Shown: positions 17,019 through 25,715, counted from the stretch's first letter. The stretch is 64,000 bases of DNA from Qipengyuania aurantiaca (GCF_019711375.1 NZ_CP081295.1:2025501-2089500); one strand, 5' to 3'. Program-made: numbers and translations. The notes: a model not told the origin generated them from the sequence alone.

Positions 17019-17942
17019 ATGACCGAAGCCGCCCCCACCACCACCCAGCTCCCCGCGGACTGGCGCGACTTTTTCGCGCTGACCAAGCCGCGCGTGATGA
17101 CGCTGGTCATCTTCACCGGCCTCTGCGGCCTCCTGGCCGCGCCGGGCAGCATCCATCCGGTGATCGGCTTCACCGCCATCCTCTGCATCGCGCTGGGTGC
17201 GGGTGGGGCGGCGGCGCTCAACCAGTGGTGGGAAGCGGACATCGATTCGGGCATGAAGCGCACGTCGAAACGCCCCTTGCCCGCTGGTCGGATGAACCGC
17301 ACCGACGCGCGCGATTTCGGCATCCTCATCTCTGCTGCCTCGGTGGTGATCATGGGACTGGGCGTAAACTGGCTCGCCGCCGCGATCCTGGCGCTCTCGA
17401 TCGTCTATTACGCGGTCATCTACACGATCTGGCTGAAGCCGCGCACGCCGCAGAATATCGTCATCGGTGGCGGGGCAGGGGCCTTTCCGCCGATGATCGG
17501 ATGGATCGCTGTGACCGGTGACATCACGCTGATGCCGGTGCTGCTGTTCGCGATCATCTTCTTCTGGACGCCGCCGCATTTCTGGGCGCTCGCCCTGTTC
17601 GTGCAGAGCGATTACGCCAAGGTCGGCATTCCGATGATGCCGGTGGTGAAGGGCGAGAAGTCCACGCGACGCCAGATCCTCGCCTATTGCGTCCTCCTCG
17701 TGCCCATTGCCGCTGCGCCGTGGTTCATCGGCGGGACCGGCGCGATCTACGGCGTGACCGCGATCCTGTTGTCGCTCATCTTCCTACTCATGAGCGTGCC
17801 GGTGGCTTTCCGCACCGCTGTCGAGGGCGACAAGATGAGCTTGGAGAAACGCCTCTTCGCGTTCAGCGTTTTCTACCTGTTCGCCCTGTTCGCGGCGCTG
17901 GTCGTGGACCGTGTTGCCGCCCAATACGGAGCTTTCGGATGA
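17019..17942 (+). CDS. ctaB: Protohaem IX farnesyltransferase (haem O synthase)
   Basis: 307 aa, nine hydrophobic helices. Adds the farnesyl tail to haem b to give haem O, the precursor of haem A. The two Asp-rich prenyl-binding motifs are visible: [19 protein letters not shown] early and the later loop [15 protein letters not shown], with [12 protein letters not shown] just before it. Overlaps the 39-aa membrane peptide gene by 4 bp (ATGA). Confidence 0.97.
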   Translation: MTEAAPTTTQLPADWRDFFALTKPRVMTLVIFTGLCGLLAAPGSIHPVIGFTAILCIALGAGGAAALNQWWEADIDSGMKRTSKRPLPAGRMNRTDARDFGILISAASVVIMGLGVNWLAAAILALSIVYYAVIYTIWLKPRTPQNIVIGGGAGAFPPMIGWIAVTGDITLMPVLLFAIIFFWTPPHFWALALFVQSDYAKVGIPMMPVVKGEKSTRRQILAYCVLLVPIAAAPWFIGGTGAIYGVTAILLSLIFLLMSVPVAFRTAVEGDKMSLEKRLFAFSVFYLFALFAALVVDRVAAQYGAFG

Positions 17943-18058
17943 CCCCCGAAGAAGAGAAAGAATTTCGCCGCCGCCAGAAGAGCCGCAACCTCGTGCTCGG
18001 CGGCCTGCTGCTGTTCATGGCCCTGCTGTTCTACGCGATCACCATCGTTAGGATGTGA
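17939..18058 (+). CDS. 39-aa single-helix membrane peptide of the oxidase cluster
   Basis: Starts at ATG 17939 across the ctaB stop. A charged head ([16 protein letters not shown]) is followed by one helix ([20 protein letters not shown]). Its place between ctaB and ctaG matches the small CoxF-like or subunit-like peptides seen at this point in other alphaproteobacteria; that comparison rests on position and topology. It may be a small subunit or an assembly aid for the oxidase. Confidence 0.75.
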   Translation: MTPEEEKEFRRRQKSRNLVLGGLLLFMALLFYAITIVRM

Positions 18059-18066
18059 GGCCAGGC

Positions 18067-18630
18067 ATGACGACCGCGACGCTCGAAACCCGCAAGAACC
18101 GGACCGCGCTGCTCGCTCTGGCGGCGGCGGCGGGCATGCTGGGCCTCGGCTATGCGGCGGTGCCGCTCTACCAGCTCTTTTGCCAGGTCACCGGCTTTGG
18201 CGGCACGACGCAGCGCGCCACCGAAACCGATGCCGAGATCGCCGCGCGCCTTGGTGCTGCAGCGGGCGGCCAGCAAATTTCGGTCCGCTTCGATGCGACC
18301 ACCGCGCCCGGTCTTGGCTGGACCTTCAAGCCCGAACAGGTGACCGACACCGTCACCATCGGCCAGCGCGACATGGCGATCTACCTCGCCAAGAACAATT
18401 CCGACCGCGCGATCACGGGCACGGCGACCTTCAACGTCGAGCCCGAGCAGGCCGGGGCCTATTTCAACAAGATCCAGTGCTTCTGCTTCACCGAGCAGAC
18501 TTTGCAGCCGGGGCAGGAAGTGCGGATGCCGGTGCTTTATTTCGTCGACCCCAAGGCGCTGGACGATCCGAACATGGACGGCGTGGAGCAAATTACTCTC
18601 TCCTACACCTTCCATGAGGCGAAGGATTAG
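18067..18630 (+). CDS. ctaG: Cytochrome c oxidase assembly protein CtaG/Cox11
   Basis: 187 aa from ATG 18067; an in-frame GTG at 18055 is also possible. Cox11 delivers copper to the CuB site of subunit I. One N-terminal helix ends in GYAAVPLYQLFCQVTGFGGT, a family hallmark. The copper-binding CxC is in KIQCFCFTEQTL, followed by MPVLYFVDP. The rest is the periplasmic immunoglobulin-like domain. All key cysteines are present. Confidence 0.96.
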   Translation: MTTATLETRKNRTALLALAAAAGMLGLGYAAVPLYQLFCQVTGFGGTTQRATETDAEIAARLGAAAGGQQISVRFDATTAPGLGWTFKPEQVTDTVTIGQRDMAIYLAKNNSDRAITGTATFNVEPEQAGAYFNKIQCFCFTEQTLQPGQEVRMPVLYFVDPKALDDPNMDGVEQITLSYTFHEAKD

Positions 18631-18726
18631 GCCAGGAAGCCGAAGAATAACCGCGCCTGCCCCCTAGACCCGCGCGCCCATGCGCATTAAGGGCAGCCGC
18701 TAAGCGAAACCCAGGATACGAGTACA

Positions 18727-19548
18727 ATGGCTGGTAACGTCAATCACGAATATCACATTCTCGAACCCGATATCTGGCCGCTGATCGGCTCGCTGTCGGC
18801 GCTGACCTTCACCAGCGGCATGGTGCTCTACATGCACGAGATGGCTTCGGCCCACCTCGTGCTCGGCCTAGGCATCGCCGGCCTGATCGCCACCTTCTTC
18901 AGCTGGTTCTCGAACATCGTGAAGGAAGCCGAGCGCGGCGACCACACGCCGATCGTCCAACTGCACATGCGCTACGGCATGATCCTGTTCATCGCTTCGG
19001 AAGTGATGTTCTTCGTCGGCTGGTTCTGGAGCTGGTTCGACTTTGCGCTGTTCCCGAGCGAGATTTCCGAAGTCGTGGGCGGGCAATTCCCGCCGGCGGC
19101 GATCGAATACGTCATCAACCCCTTCAGCCTCCCGCTGCTCAACACGCTGATCCTGCTGTGTTCGGGCACCACGGTGACTTGGGCGCACCATTCGCTGATC
19201 CACGGCGACCGTGACGGCCTGAAGAAGGGGCTTTGGCTGACCGTCATCCTCGGCGCGATCTTCACCTGCATCCAGGCTTACGAATACGCCGTTGCGCCCT
19301 TCGCTTTCGGTGGCAACACCTACAGCTCGGCCTTCTACATGGCGACCGGCTTCCACGGCTTTCACGTGCTGGTCGGCACGATCTTCCTGATCGTCTGCCT
19401 GATCCGCGCCTACAAGGGCCACTTCACGCCGCGCCAGCACTTCGGCTTCGAAGCGGCTGCGTGGTACTGGCACTTCGTCGACGTGGTGTGGCTTTTCCTC
19501 TTCGCCGTCGTCTATGTCTGGGGCGGCTGGGGCGCAGAATTCCACTGA
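18727..19548 (+). CDS. ctaE: Cytochrome c oxidase subunit III
   Basis: 273 aa with seven hydrophobic helices. Subunit III stabilises the oxidase and supports proton uptake. Signature: ASEVMFFVGWFWSWFDFAL with the conserved Glu, STVTWAHHSL-like GTTVTWAHHSLIHGD, TGFHGFHVLVGTIFL and the final HFVDVVWLFLFAVVYVWGGWG. It starts 96 bp after ctaG and has its own ribosome site. Confidence 0.98.
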   Translation: MAGNVNHEYHILEPDIWPLIGSLSALTFTSGMVLYMHEMASAHLVLGLGIAGLIATFFSWFSNIVKEAERGDHTPIVQLHMRYGMILFIASEVMFFVGWFWSWFDFALFPSEISEVVGGQFPPAAIEYVINPFSLPLLNTLILLCSGTTVTWAHHSLIHGDRDGLKKGLWLTVILGAIFTCIQAYEYAVAPFAFGGNTYSSAFYMATGFHGFHVLVGTIFLIVCLIRAYKGHFTPRQHFGFEAAAWYWHFVDVVWLFLFAVVYVWGGWGAEFH

Positions 19549-19577
19549 GGCCGATCAGCCTTGGCTGACACGATAAT

Positions 19578-19607
19578 GGGGCAGCCCGGCCACGCCGCGG
19601 CTGCCCC
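19578..19607 (+). terminator. Hairpin between ctaE and the SURF1-like gene
   Basis: GGGGCAGCC (19578-19586) pairs perfectly with GGCTGCCCC (19599-19607). Only two T residues follow, so it may be a weak terminator or an RNA-stabilising end for the ctaE message. Confidence 0.5.
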
Positions 19608-19625
19608 TTCCGCATTCGAGAGACC

Positions 19626-20204
19626 ATGACCCGAAACCTTCCCATCATCCCGACGATCATCGTCGCCGGCGCCATCGCGGTGATGATCGCACTCGGCATC
19701 TGGCAGCTTGGCCGGATGGACGAGAAGGAGGCGCTGATCGCGCAGGCCGAACAGAACCTGCGCATGTCGTCCGAAGTCGCCTACCCGCGCACCGAAGCGG
19801 AGTTGGAGCAGCGCCTCTACCGCCGCACCACGATCCTGTGCGCAAGCGCCTCGGGCGCGACGACCACGGCGGGGACTAGCGCGCGCGGCGAAAAGGGCGT
19901 GGCGCAGCGCGTGACCTGCGCGCTCGAGGACGGCACTCCGGTGAAGGTCGATCTCGGTTATTCGCGTAACCCGCAGCCCGTCGCATGGGGTGGCGGAGAG
20001 GTCCGCGGCACGATTGCGCCGGGCGGACGGGTGGTGGCGGCGGAGCCGGTCGCCGACCTCGAACCTCTCGCAACGCCTGACCCGCGCGACCTGCCGAACA
20101 ACCACCTCGCTTACGCCGGGCAGTGGTTTTTCTTCGCTCTGACGGCGCTCGTCATCTACCTCCTTGCCCTGCGTCGCCGCGCCACGCGGGCTAGGGACGA
20201 TTAA
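19626..20204 (+). CDS. SURF1-like oxidase assembly protein (short)
   Basis: 192 aa, shorter than the common 220-250. SURF1 helps place haem a in subunit I. The two end helices are typical: IIVAGAIAVMIALGIWQLGRMDEK at the N-terminus (GIWQLGRM motif; shown only for its parts) and NNHLAYAGQWFFFALTALV near the C-terminus with NNHL-Y. The middle is reduced and has two Cys (ILCASA, RVTCAL) that may pair. It closes the oxidase cluster, which supports the assignment. Confidence 0.82.
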   Translation: MTRNLPIIPTIIVAGAIAVMIALGIWQLGRMDEKEALIAQAEQNLRMSSEVAYPRTEAELEQRLYRRTTILCASASGATTTAGTSARGEKGVAQRVTCALEDGTPVKVDLGYSRNPQPVAWGGGEVRGTIAPGGRVVAAEPVADLEPLATPDPRDLPNNHLAYAGQWFFFALTALVIYLLALRRRATRARDD

Positions 20205-20255
20205 AGACCCGCTTGCTTGCCCGTGCGCGCCCGCACGGCTAACCGCATCCGCGCA

Positions 20256-21644
20256 ATGAAATACGTCTCCACACGAGGTGAGGCTCCGAGCCTCGATTTC
20301 GCCGAAGTCACGCTGGCAGGGCTGGCGAGCGATGGCGGGCTCTACGTGCCCGAAAGCTGGCCGCAGTTTTCCGCCGAAGACATCGCCGCGATGCGCGGGC
20401 TGCCCTATGCCGAACTGGCCGCGCGGGTGATGGAGCCTTTCGTCGGCGACAGCCTCACGCCGGAGCGCCTGCGCGAGCTCACCGCCAAGGCCTATGGCCG
20501 CTTCGCCCACAAGGCGGTGACGCCGCTGGTCCAGCTCGACGAGCAGCACTGGGTGCTCGAACTCTTCCACGGCCCCACGCTCGCCTTCAAGGACGTGGCG
20601 CTGCAAATGCTGGGCCTGCTGTTCGAGGAATTCCTCAGCCGTGAGAAGGGCAGCCTGACCATCGTCGGCGCGACCAGCGGCGATACCGGCAGCGCGGCAA
20701 TCGATGCCGTGGCGGGGCTAGACAATGTCGAAATCTTCATGCTCCATCCCAAGGGCCGGGTGAGCGATGTCCAGCGCCGCCAGATGACGACGGTCCGCGC
20801 GCCCAACGTCCACAACATCGCCATCGACGGATCGTTCGACGACGCGCAGGCCATGGTGAAACGCATCTTCGCCGACCGGGACGTCACCGCGAAGCACCGC
20901 ATCGGCGCGGTCAATTCGATCAACTGGGCACGGCTGATGGCGCAGGTGGTCTATTACTTCGCTGCCTCGCTGCAGCTGGGTGGGCCGGAGCGCAGCCTTG
21001 CCTTCAGCGTGCCGACGGGCAATTTCGGCGATGTCTTCGCCGGCCATGTCGCTGCACGCATGGGTCTGCCGATCGAGAAGCTGATCGTGGCGACCAACGT
21101 CAACGATATCCTCCACCGGGCGCTGGCCGAGGGCGACTATTCCGCCGGATCGGTCACGCCCACCAGCGCACCGAGCATAGATATCCAGGTCAGCTCCAAT
21201 TTCGAGCGCTTGCTGTTCGATGTCGGCGGGCGCGACGGCCTGGCTTTGGCCGAGCAAATGCGCGGCTTCGATGCGTCCAAAGCCATGCGGCTCACCAACG
21301 CCCAGACCGAGGGCGCCGCCCTCTTCACCAGCGCGCGCGCCGACGAGGGCGATACCGCGCAGGCCATGCGTTGGGCCTATGAGAATTGCGGCGAGATGCT
21401 CGACCCGCACACCGCCATCGGCCTCCACGCCGCGCGCGCTGCGGATATCGCTCCCACCGTGCCGGTGGTGACCCTTGCCACCGCCCACCCGGCGAAATTT
21501 CCCGATGCAGTCGAACGCGCCACGGGCCTGCGCCCCGGCCTGCCCGCTCGCGTCGGCGATCTTTTCGCGCGCGAGGAAAGCTTCGTCGAATTGTCCGGCA
21601 CTTACGAGGCGGTGCGCGACCACATCATGGGGCACGCCTCCTGA
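20256..21644 (+). CDS. thrC: Threonine synthase
   Basis: 462 aa from ATG 20256; earlier codons are not conserved. Makes threonine from O-phosphohomoserine with PLP. Begins MKYVSTRGEAPSLDF, typical of the proteobacterial type. The PLP lysine lies in GPTLAFKDVALQ, and the phosphate site is GATSGDTGSAAIDA. It ends in a one-base overlap with the methyltransferase start (TGATG). Confidence 0.96.
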   Translation: MKYVSTRGEAPSLDFAEVTLAGLASDGGLYVPESWPQFSAEDIAAMRGLPYAELAARVMEPFVGDSLTPERLRELTAKAYGRFAHKAVTPLVQLDEQHWVLELFHGPTLAFKDVALQMLGLLFEEFLSREKGSLTIVGATSGDTGSAAIDAVAGLDNVEIFMLHPKGRVSDVQRRQMTTVRAPNVHNIAIDGSFDDAQAMVKRIFADRDVTAKHRIGAVNSINWARLMAQVVYYFAASLQLGGPERSLAFSVPTGNFGDVFAGHVAARMGLPIEKLIVATNVNDILHRALAEGDYSAGSVTPTSAPSIDIQVSSNFERLLFDVGGRDGLALAEQMRGFDASKAMRLTNAQTEGAALFTSARADEGDTAQAMRWAYENCGEMLDPHTAIGLHAARAADIAPTVPVVTLATAHPAKFPDAVERATGLRPGLPARVGDLFAREESFVELSGTYEAVRDHIMGHAS

Positions 21645-22531
21645 TGGCCGAACTCACACGCGATCCGGTGTTGATGGTCGGCGAGGGCTGGGACGGCTAC
21701 CGCCTGCTCGACAGCGGGCTTGGCCGCAAGTTCGAAGCCTATGGCGAATATCGCTTCATCCGTCCCGAACCGCAGGCCATGTGGTCGCCCAAGCTCGACC
21801 ACTGGGACGCGCATGGCGAATTCGTCCCCGGCAGCGACGAGGACGGCGGCGGGCGCTGGCAGTATGCGAAGGACGTCCCGCAAGACGGTTGGCCGCTGGG
21901 CTGGGGCGATGAGGTCCGCTTCACCGCGCAATGCACGCCGTTCCGCCATCTCGGTTTTTTCCCCGACATGGCGCCCGTCTGGACCTGGATGGGCGAGCAG
22001 CTCGAAGGCCGCGCCGATGCCGAAACGATGAACCTCTTCGGCTATACGGGTGTCGGTACGCAGGCGCTCAGTAAATACGGCCGCGTTACCCATGTCGATG
22101 CGAGTAAGAAGTCCGTCGCACAGGCGCGCGAAAACGCCGCGCTCGCCGGGCTCGACGATCGTCCGGTGCGCTGGCTGGTCGAGGACGCGATGAAATACAC
22201 CGCGCGCGAAGTGCGGCGCGGGCGCCGCTATGACGGGATCATCCTCGATCCGCCCAAGTTCGGCCGCGGCCCAGATGGCGAGGTGTGGCGTCTCGAGCAG
22301 GGCCTCCCCGAACTTGTTTCCGATTGCCGCCAGTTGCTTGATCAGGACAGCAGCTTCCTCTTCCTCACGGTCTACGCGGTCCGGATGAGCAGCCTCGCGC
22401 TTGGCGGATTGCTCGAAGAGGTCTTCGCAGAGCTGCCCGGACAAATCGAGCACGGCGATCTTGCCGTGCAGGAACAGGGCGGCCGCTTGTTGCCGACGGC
22501 GATCTTCGCGCGCTGGTCCAATCCGCGCTAG
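21644..22531 (+). CDS. Class I SAM methyltransferase, RlmI/RlmK-like
   Basis: 295 aa from ATG 21644. The SAM site is MNLFGYTGVGTQALSKYG followed by VTHVDASKKSV, and the catalytic-side motif is GIILDPPKFGRGP, as in COG1092 enzymes that methylate C5 of rRNA cytosines. It lacks the N-terminal PUA domain of RlmI, so target choice may differ. Translationally linked to thrC and 10 bp before the FolB-like gene. Confidence 0.88.
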   Translation: MAELTRDPVLMVGEGWDGYRLLDSGLGRKFEAYGEYRFIRPEPQAMWSPKLDHWDAHGEFVPGSDEDGGGRWQYAKDVPQDGWPLGWGDEVRFTAQCTPFRHLGFFPDMAPVWTWMGEQLEGRADAETMNLFGYTGVGTQALSKYGRVTHVDASKKSVAQARENAALAGLDDRPVRWLVEDAMKYTAREVRRGRRYDGIILDPPKFGRGPDGEVWRLEQGLPELVSDCRQLLDQDSSFLFLTVYAVRMSSLALGGLLEEVFAELPGQIEHGDLAVQEQGGRLLPTAIFARWSNPR

Positions 22532-22541
22532 GGACGGGTCC

Positions 22542-22916
22542 ATGAACGATTCGCTCACTCTCGAAGTCGCCGATTTCGAACACGACGTCCTCACCGGGAT
22601 CTATTCCGAAGAGACCGGCAAGCCGCAACCGCTGCGCTTCACCATCCAGGTGCGGATGAAGCCGCTGCGGCATTACGATCCCGACACGCCGCTCGACGAT
22701 TCCAAGAACTACATGGACTTGAAATTCGCCGCGTCCGAGGCGCTGCCCGAAGGCGTGCATTTCAAGCTGATCGAGGCCGTGGCCGACCATGTCTGCGAAA
22801 CGCTGTTCCTTCAGGACAAGCGTGTCGAGGCGGTGACGGTGAAGATCGTCAAGCTGGCGATTGCCGAGGCAGGCGAGAAGATTGGCATCACGCTGCATCG
22901 CGAGCGCCGCGAATGA
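22542..22916 (+). CDS. Dihydroneopterin aldolase-like protein
   Basis: 124 aa. The order of strands and the sequence VADFEHDVLTGIYSEE, DDSKNYMDLKF and FKLIEAVADHVCETLF fit the FolB/tunnelling fold, in which the Glu of LIEAVA binds the pterin. FolB splits dihydroneopterin in folate synthesis. Divergence from classical FolB is noticeable, so an alternative role in the same fold is possible. Sits in an operon that leads to moaD and moaE. Confidence 0.7.
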   Translation: MNDSLTLEVADFEHDVLTGIYSEETGKPQPLRFTIQVRMKPLRHYDPDTPLDDSKNYMDLKFAASEALPEGVHFKLIEAVADHVCETLFLQDKRVEAVTVKIVKLAIAEAGEKIGITLHRERRE

Positions 22917-23218
22917 AGCGCATCGCGGTCGAGGGTCTGCCGGAAGAACCGCTCGCCGCAGCGGGACTGTTCCACCAGAACTGGCTCGATCCCATTGAGC
23001 GCGCGCTGGAAGCCGGGCAGGACGTGCTGGTCACACTCGATCCGGCCGATCACACGCATGACGAATGGCGCAGGGCCGCCGCCGCCATGCTGGCGCGCAA
23101 GCACGCGCCGCGCCGCGTGGTGCTGGTGGCCGGCGAGGGTGCGGCGCTCGAACCGATCGCAACCTATCTGGCAAGCGCGCCCGGTGTGACGGGCCAATAT
23201 CTCAAGGCCGCAGGATGA
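22913..23218 (+). CDS. Small Rossmann-like protein of unknown function
   Basis: 101 aa, overlapping the FolB-like gene by 4 bp and moaD by 4 bp. It alternates short strands and helices (DVLVTLDPADHTHDEWRRA, RRVVLVAGEGAAL, TGQYLKAAG) like a truncated dinucleotide-binding or short-chain-dehydrogenase-related fold, but no catalytic Tyr-Lys pair is present. Its coupling to folate- and molybdopterin-type genes suggests a cofactor-related role; this is inference. Confidence 0.72.
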   Translation: MKRIAVEGLPEEPLAAAGLFHQNWLDPIERALEAGQDVLVTLDPADHTHDEWRRAAAAMLARKHAPRRVVLVAGEGAALEPIATYLASAPGVTGQYLKAAG

Positions 23219-23457
23219 GCGCAACCATCCTCTTCCTCGGCCCCTTGCGCGACCTTGCGGGCGAGGCTGAGCGCGAAGTTTCCGCGCCGCTCGACTGGGA
23301 AGCGCTGCTGGACACGGTGGGCCCGGACATAGCCGCACAGATCAAAGACGAACGCGTCAACGTCGCCTGCAAGGGCAAGGTCCTCGCCGACAAGCGCACG
23401 CTCCTGGCCGAAGATGGCGATGAAGTCGCGCTGCTGCCGCCGGTGAGCGGTGGCTAG
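23215..23457 (+). CDS. moaD: Molybdopterin synthase sulfur carrier subunit
   Basis: 80 aa, ubiquitin-like. It ends in LPPVSGG; the C-terminal Gly-Gly is thiocarboxylated and carries sulfur to cyclic pyranopterin. Starts ILFLGPLRDLAG. Overlaps moaE by 8 bp, giving coupled production of the two subunits. Confidence 0.92.
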   Translation: MSATILFLGPLRDLAGEAEREVSAPLDWEALLDTVGPDIAAQIKDERVNVACKGKVLADKRTLLAEDGDEVALLPPVSGG

Positions 23458-23917
23458 GCTCGCCCTCTCCACCCCGCTCGACGTGCGCCTGCTCGACAAG
23501 GGCGTGTCGGTCGGAGAAGCGCTGGCGGCTTTCAACGCCGCGCATAGCGAGGCAGGCGGGGTGGTCTCCTTCCTCGGCAAAGTAAGGCCCGACGGCGGCG
23601 TCCGCGCGCTCGAACTGACCCATTACGCGCCGCTTACTCTTCCGGGCATGGAAGGGCTGGCACAGACCGCGAAAGACCGCTTCGTACTCGACGGCGCGCT
23701 GGTATGGCATCGAGTCGGCGTGATGACTCCGGGCGAGGCTATCGTGCTGGTCGCTACTGCCGCACGCCATCGCCGCAACGCCTTCGAAGCGGCCGATTTC
23801 CTCATGGACCACCTCAAGTCCGCCGCGTGGTTCTGGAAGCGCGAGCGTCGGGACGATGGCTGGCGCTGGATCGAGCCGCGTGGCGAAGACCACGCAGACC
23901 TCGCCCGCTGGAAATAA
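23450..23917 (+). CDS. moaE: Molybdopterin synthase catalytic subunit
   Basis: 155 aa with a GTG start. Together with MoaD it forms molybdopterin. Visible are EAGGVVSFLGKVRPDGGV, the LELTHYAPL strand, WHRVGVMTPGEAIVLV and the catalytic Lys region FLMDHLKSAAWFWKRE. The other moa genes are not in the window. Confidence 0.93.
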   Translation: MARLALSTPLDVRLLDKGVSVGEALAAFNAAHSEAGGVVSFLGKVRPDGGVRALELTHYAPLTLPGMEGLAQTAKDRFVLDGALVWHRVGVMTPGEAIVLVATAARHRRNAFEAADFLMDHLKSAAWFWKRERRDDGWRWIEPRGEDHADLARWK

Positions 23918-23927
23918 TCGCGCCCGT

Positions 23928-23941
23928 TTGATCTCGATCAA
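23928..23941 (+). promoter_or_regulatory. FNR/Anr box
   Basis: TTGATCTCGATCAA is an exact match to the FNR consensus TTGAT-N4-ATCAA. It lies 51 bp before the start of the membrane protein gene at 23993, and the fnrL gene is the next gene after that. The recognition helix of that regulator has the ETVSR residues that read TTGAT, so site and protein agree. Confidence 0.88.
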
Positions 23942-23992
23942 GGAACGGGGTGAAGGTTTGCATCAGAACGTCTCCAACAAAGGAGATCGTTC

Positions 23993-24418
23993 ATGTCGAA
24001 GCACCTCACCCGCGAACTCGTTGCCGAACAGGCCGCCATCGTCGCAGCGCCCAAGCCGCGTCACGTGGTGGACCGCACGTTCGAGCTCCCCAAGGGGCTC
24101 TATTCGGCGACCGTCGCTCTGTACCTCGGTTTCCTCGCAGTGATGGCCACGGGCCTTTCCTCGCCCGGTCTCGTCATCCCGATGGTCATCTTCACCCTCT
24201 TCATCGTCGCCGGCTTCGGAGTGCCGGCGATCTGGGCACGGCTCGCTCCCGCACCCCGCTCGCGCCAGATGAGCTTTGCCCAGCTTCGTCGCGATGGGTT
24301 CGCCACGCTGACCGGCCGTATTTCGGCTCGTGATGCCAGCGTCCAGATGCTGATCCTCCCGGTCATCATCTTCTGCTGGGGCGTGACAACGGTCACCATC
24401 GCAGCGCTGGTCCGCTGA
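23993..24418 (+). CDS. Three-helix membrane protein, predicted FNR target
   Basis: 141 aa from ATG 23993 with AGGAG at 23981-23985. A soluble N-terminal 35 residues (KHLTRELVAEQ) precede hydrophobic segments at about 38-58, 62-82 and 119-139. No haem His pairs or catalytic motif stand out. The only strong clue is its promoter with a perfect FNR box and its neighbour fnrL, which put it in the oxygen-limitation response. Function unknown. Confidence 0.82.
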   Translation: MSKHLTRELVAEQAAIVAAPKPRHVVDRTFELPKGLYSATVALYLGFLAVMATGLSSPGLVIPMVIFTLFIVAGFGVPAIWARLAPAPRSRQMSFAQLRRDGFATLTGRISARDASVQMLILPVIIFCWGVTTVTIAALVR

Positions 24419-24424
24419 CCGGCG

Positions 24425-25105
24425 CTATCGAAGGGGGAGGAGCGCGGGATCGAGCAATTCGATCCCGCGCTTTCCGTTGCGCCGGATAGCGCCCTCGCGC
24501 TCGAAACGGGTCAGCATCCGGCTCACCGTTTCGATCGTCAGGCCGAGCATGTCGGCCAGCTCTCCGCGCGAAAGCGGAAGGTCGAATTCCTTCGCCGGAT
24601 GGCAGGGCGAATCGCTGGCCGCACGCGCCAGCGAGAGGAGCGCGCCCGCAACGCGCTGCTCCGCCGATGCCGTGCCGGTCAGCGCAAGCAGTTCGCGGCT
24701 GGCGAAAAGGTCTTCCTGGGTGCGCCGCAGCAGCGCCTGGCCGAGGCCCGGGTACCGTTCGATCGCTTCGGCAAAGGCAGGGCCGGAGAACACGCACAAT
24801 TCGCTCTCGCCCAGCGCCACCACATCGTGCCGCATATAGGGTCCGAACATCTCGCCGACGAAGCCCGAGGGATGGACGAGCGAAAGGATCCGCTCGCGCC
24901 CGTCGGCATCGATGGAGGTGATCTTGAGCGCGCCGCTTTTGAGGGTGGCGCAGGCGGCCTCTGTCATGCCGGCTGCAAACAGCGTCTCACCCTTGTGCAG
25001 GGTGCGCAGGCGGCCGGCCCTGGCGAGCTCTTCGCGCTCTTCGTCTTCCAGCACGGCACAGGCCGCCCGGTCGCGCACGGGGCAGGTGGCGCAGTGCAGG
25101 GTCAC
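24425..25105 (-). CDS. fnrL: FnrL-type oxygen-sensing transcription regulator
   Basis: 226 aa with a GTG start overlapping the upstream lipoprotein gene (GTGA). Crp/Fnr family. The iron-sulfur ligands are Cys5, Cys8 and Cys16 (C-x2-C-x7-C, the FnrL/FnrN spacing) plus a candidate fourth, Cys104 in ESELCVFSG. A cyclic-nucleotide-like beta-barrel and dimer helix follow, then the helix-turn-helix LSRGELADMLGLTIETVSRM, whose ETVSR residues fit recognition of TTGAT half-sites. It should activate or repress genes when oxygen is low. The convergent neighbour carries a matching box. Confidence 0.92.
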   Translation of the reverse strand: MTLHCATCPVRDRAACAVLEDEEREELARAGRLRTLHKGETLFAAGMTEAACATLKSGALKITSIDADGRERILSLVHPSGFVGEMFGPYMRHDVVALGESELCVFSGPAFAEAIERYPGLGQALLRRTQEDLFASRELLALTGTASAEQRVAGALLSLARAASDSPCHPAKEFDLPLSRGELADMLGLTIETVSRMLTRFEREGAIRRNGKRGIELLDPALLPLR

Positions 25106-25620
25106 CGGATACGCGCGCGCAGGTCTTCCAGAGTGGCGTCCTGCTCGCTTACCAGTTCGATAACCCTCTGCCTTGCCGCTTCGACAGCCCCCGCGTCCTC
25201 CGCTGCCACCCGCGTGGCGGTGTAGATCGCGTCGAGATCGCCGAGCGGGATTGCCGCCAGGCTGCGCGCCGAATCGAGCTCGGCCAAGGCAACCTGCGCT
25301 GCGGCCCAGCTATCGCTGCCGATCGAATTGCCGCGAGCGGAGGTGACAAGGCGCTGGGCCCGTGGCTGCACTTCGAGGAACTGCGCATGCGCGCTTTCGG
25401 CGGCCGCAACCAGGCTGGCGAGTCGCGCATCGAGTCCGCCGGTCAGGTCGACGTCCACCGTGGGAACATCCAGACGGCGGGGTTCGCCGGTGGCGAATTC
25501 GCCTTGGACGCGTTCCGCGTCGCGGATGGCGAGGGAGGGGTAATCGCTGCCACTGGTCGCGCAGGCGCCAAGGAGACTGGCGAGAGAAACAGCGAGGACG
25601 GCTCTTGCATGTTGCGGCAT
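25102..25620 (-). CDS. Lipoprotein with helical mature region
   Basis: 172 aa from ATG 25620. The signal LAVSLASLLGAC gives a lipid anchor at Cys20. The rest is mostly helix, Ala/Glu/Arg rich with heptad-like spacing (SLVAAAESAHAQFLEVQ, ARQRVIELVSEQDATLEDL), suggesting a coiled coil. No family was recognised. It overlaps fnrL by 4 bp, so the regulator is expressed from the same transcript. Confidence 0.75.
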   Translation of the reverse strand: MPQHARAVLAVSLASLLGACATSGSDYPSLAIRDAERVQGEFATGEPRRLDVPTVDVDLTGGLDARLASLVAAAESAHAQFLEVQPRAQRLVTSARGNSIGSDSWAAAQVALAELDSARSLAAIPLGDLDAIYTATRVAAEDAGAVEAARQRVIELVSEQDATLEDLRARIR

Positions 25621-25686
25621 GAAGGCCACATAGCATGCGCACGTGCATGTGCCAGCGTGAAACCCAAAAAAGCGCCGCGTTCGGCG

Positions 25687-25715
25687 TTGACTTGGGTCGG
25701 GCTTTCGCTTAACGG
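25687..25715 (+). promoter_or_regulatory. Probable promoter of rplU-rpmA
   Basis: TTGACT at 25687 and TAACGG at 25710 with a 17-bp spacer, about 95 bp before the rplU start. The -35 element is near consensus, in keeping with a strongly expressed ribosomal operon. Confidence 0.5.

Noticed and set aside
22913..23218. Assigning the 101-aa protein to a molybdenum cofactor step
   Set aside because: It only shares an operon with moaD and moaE; no catalytic or binding motif supports a specific function.
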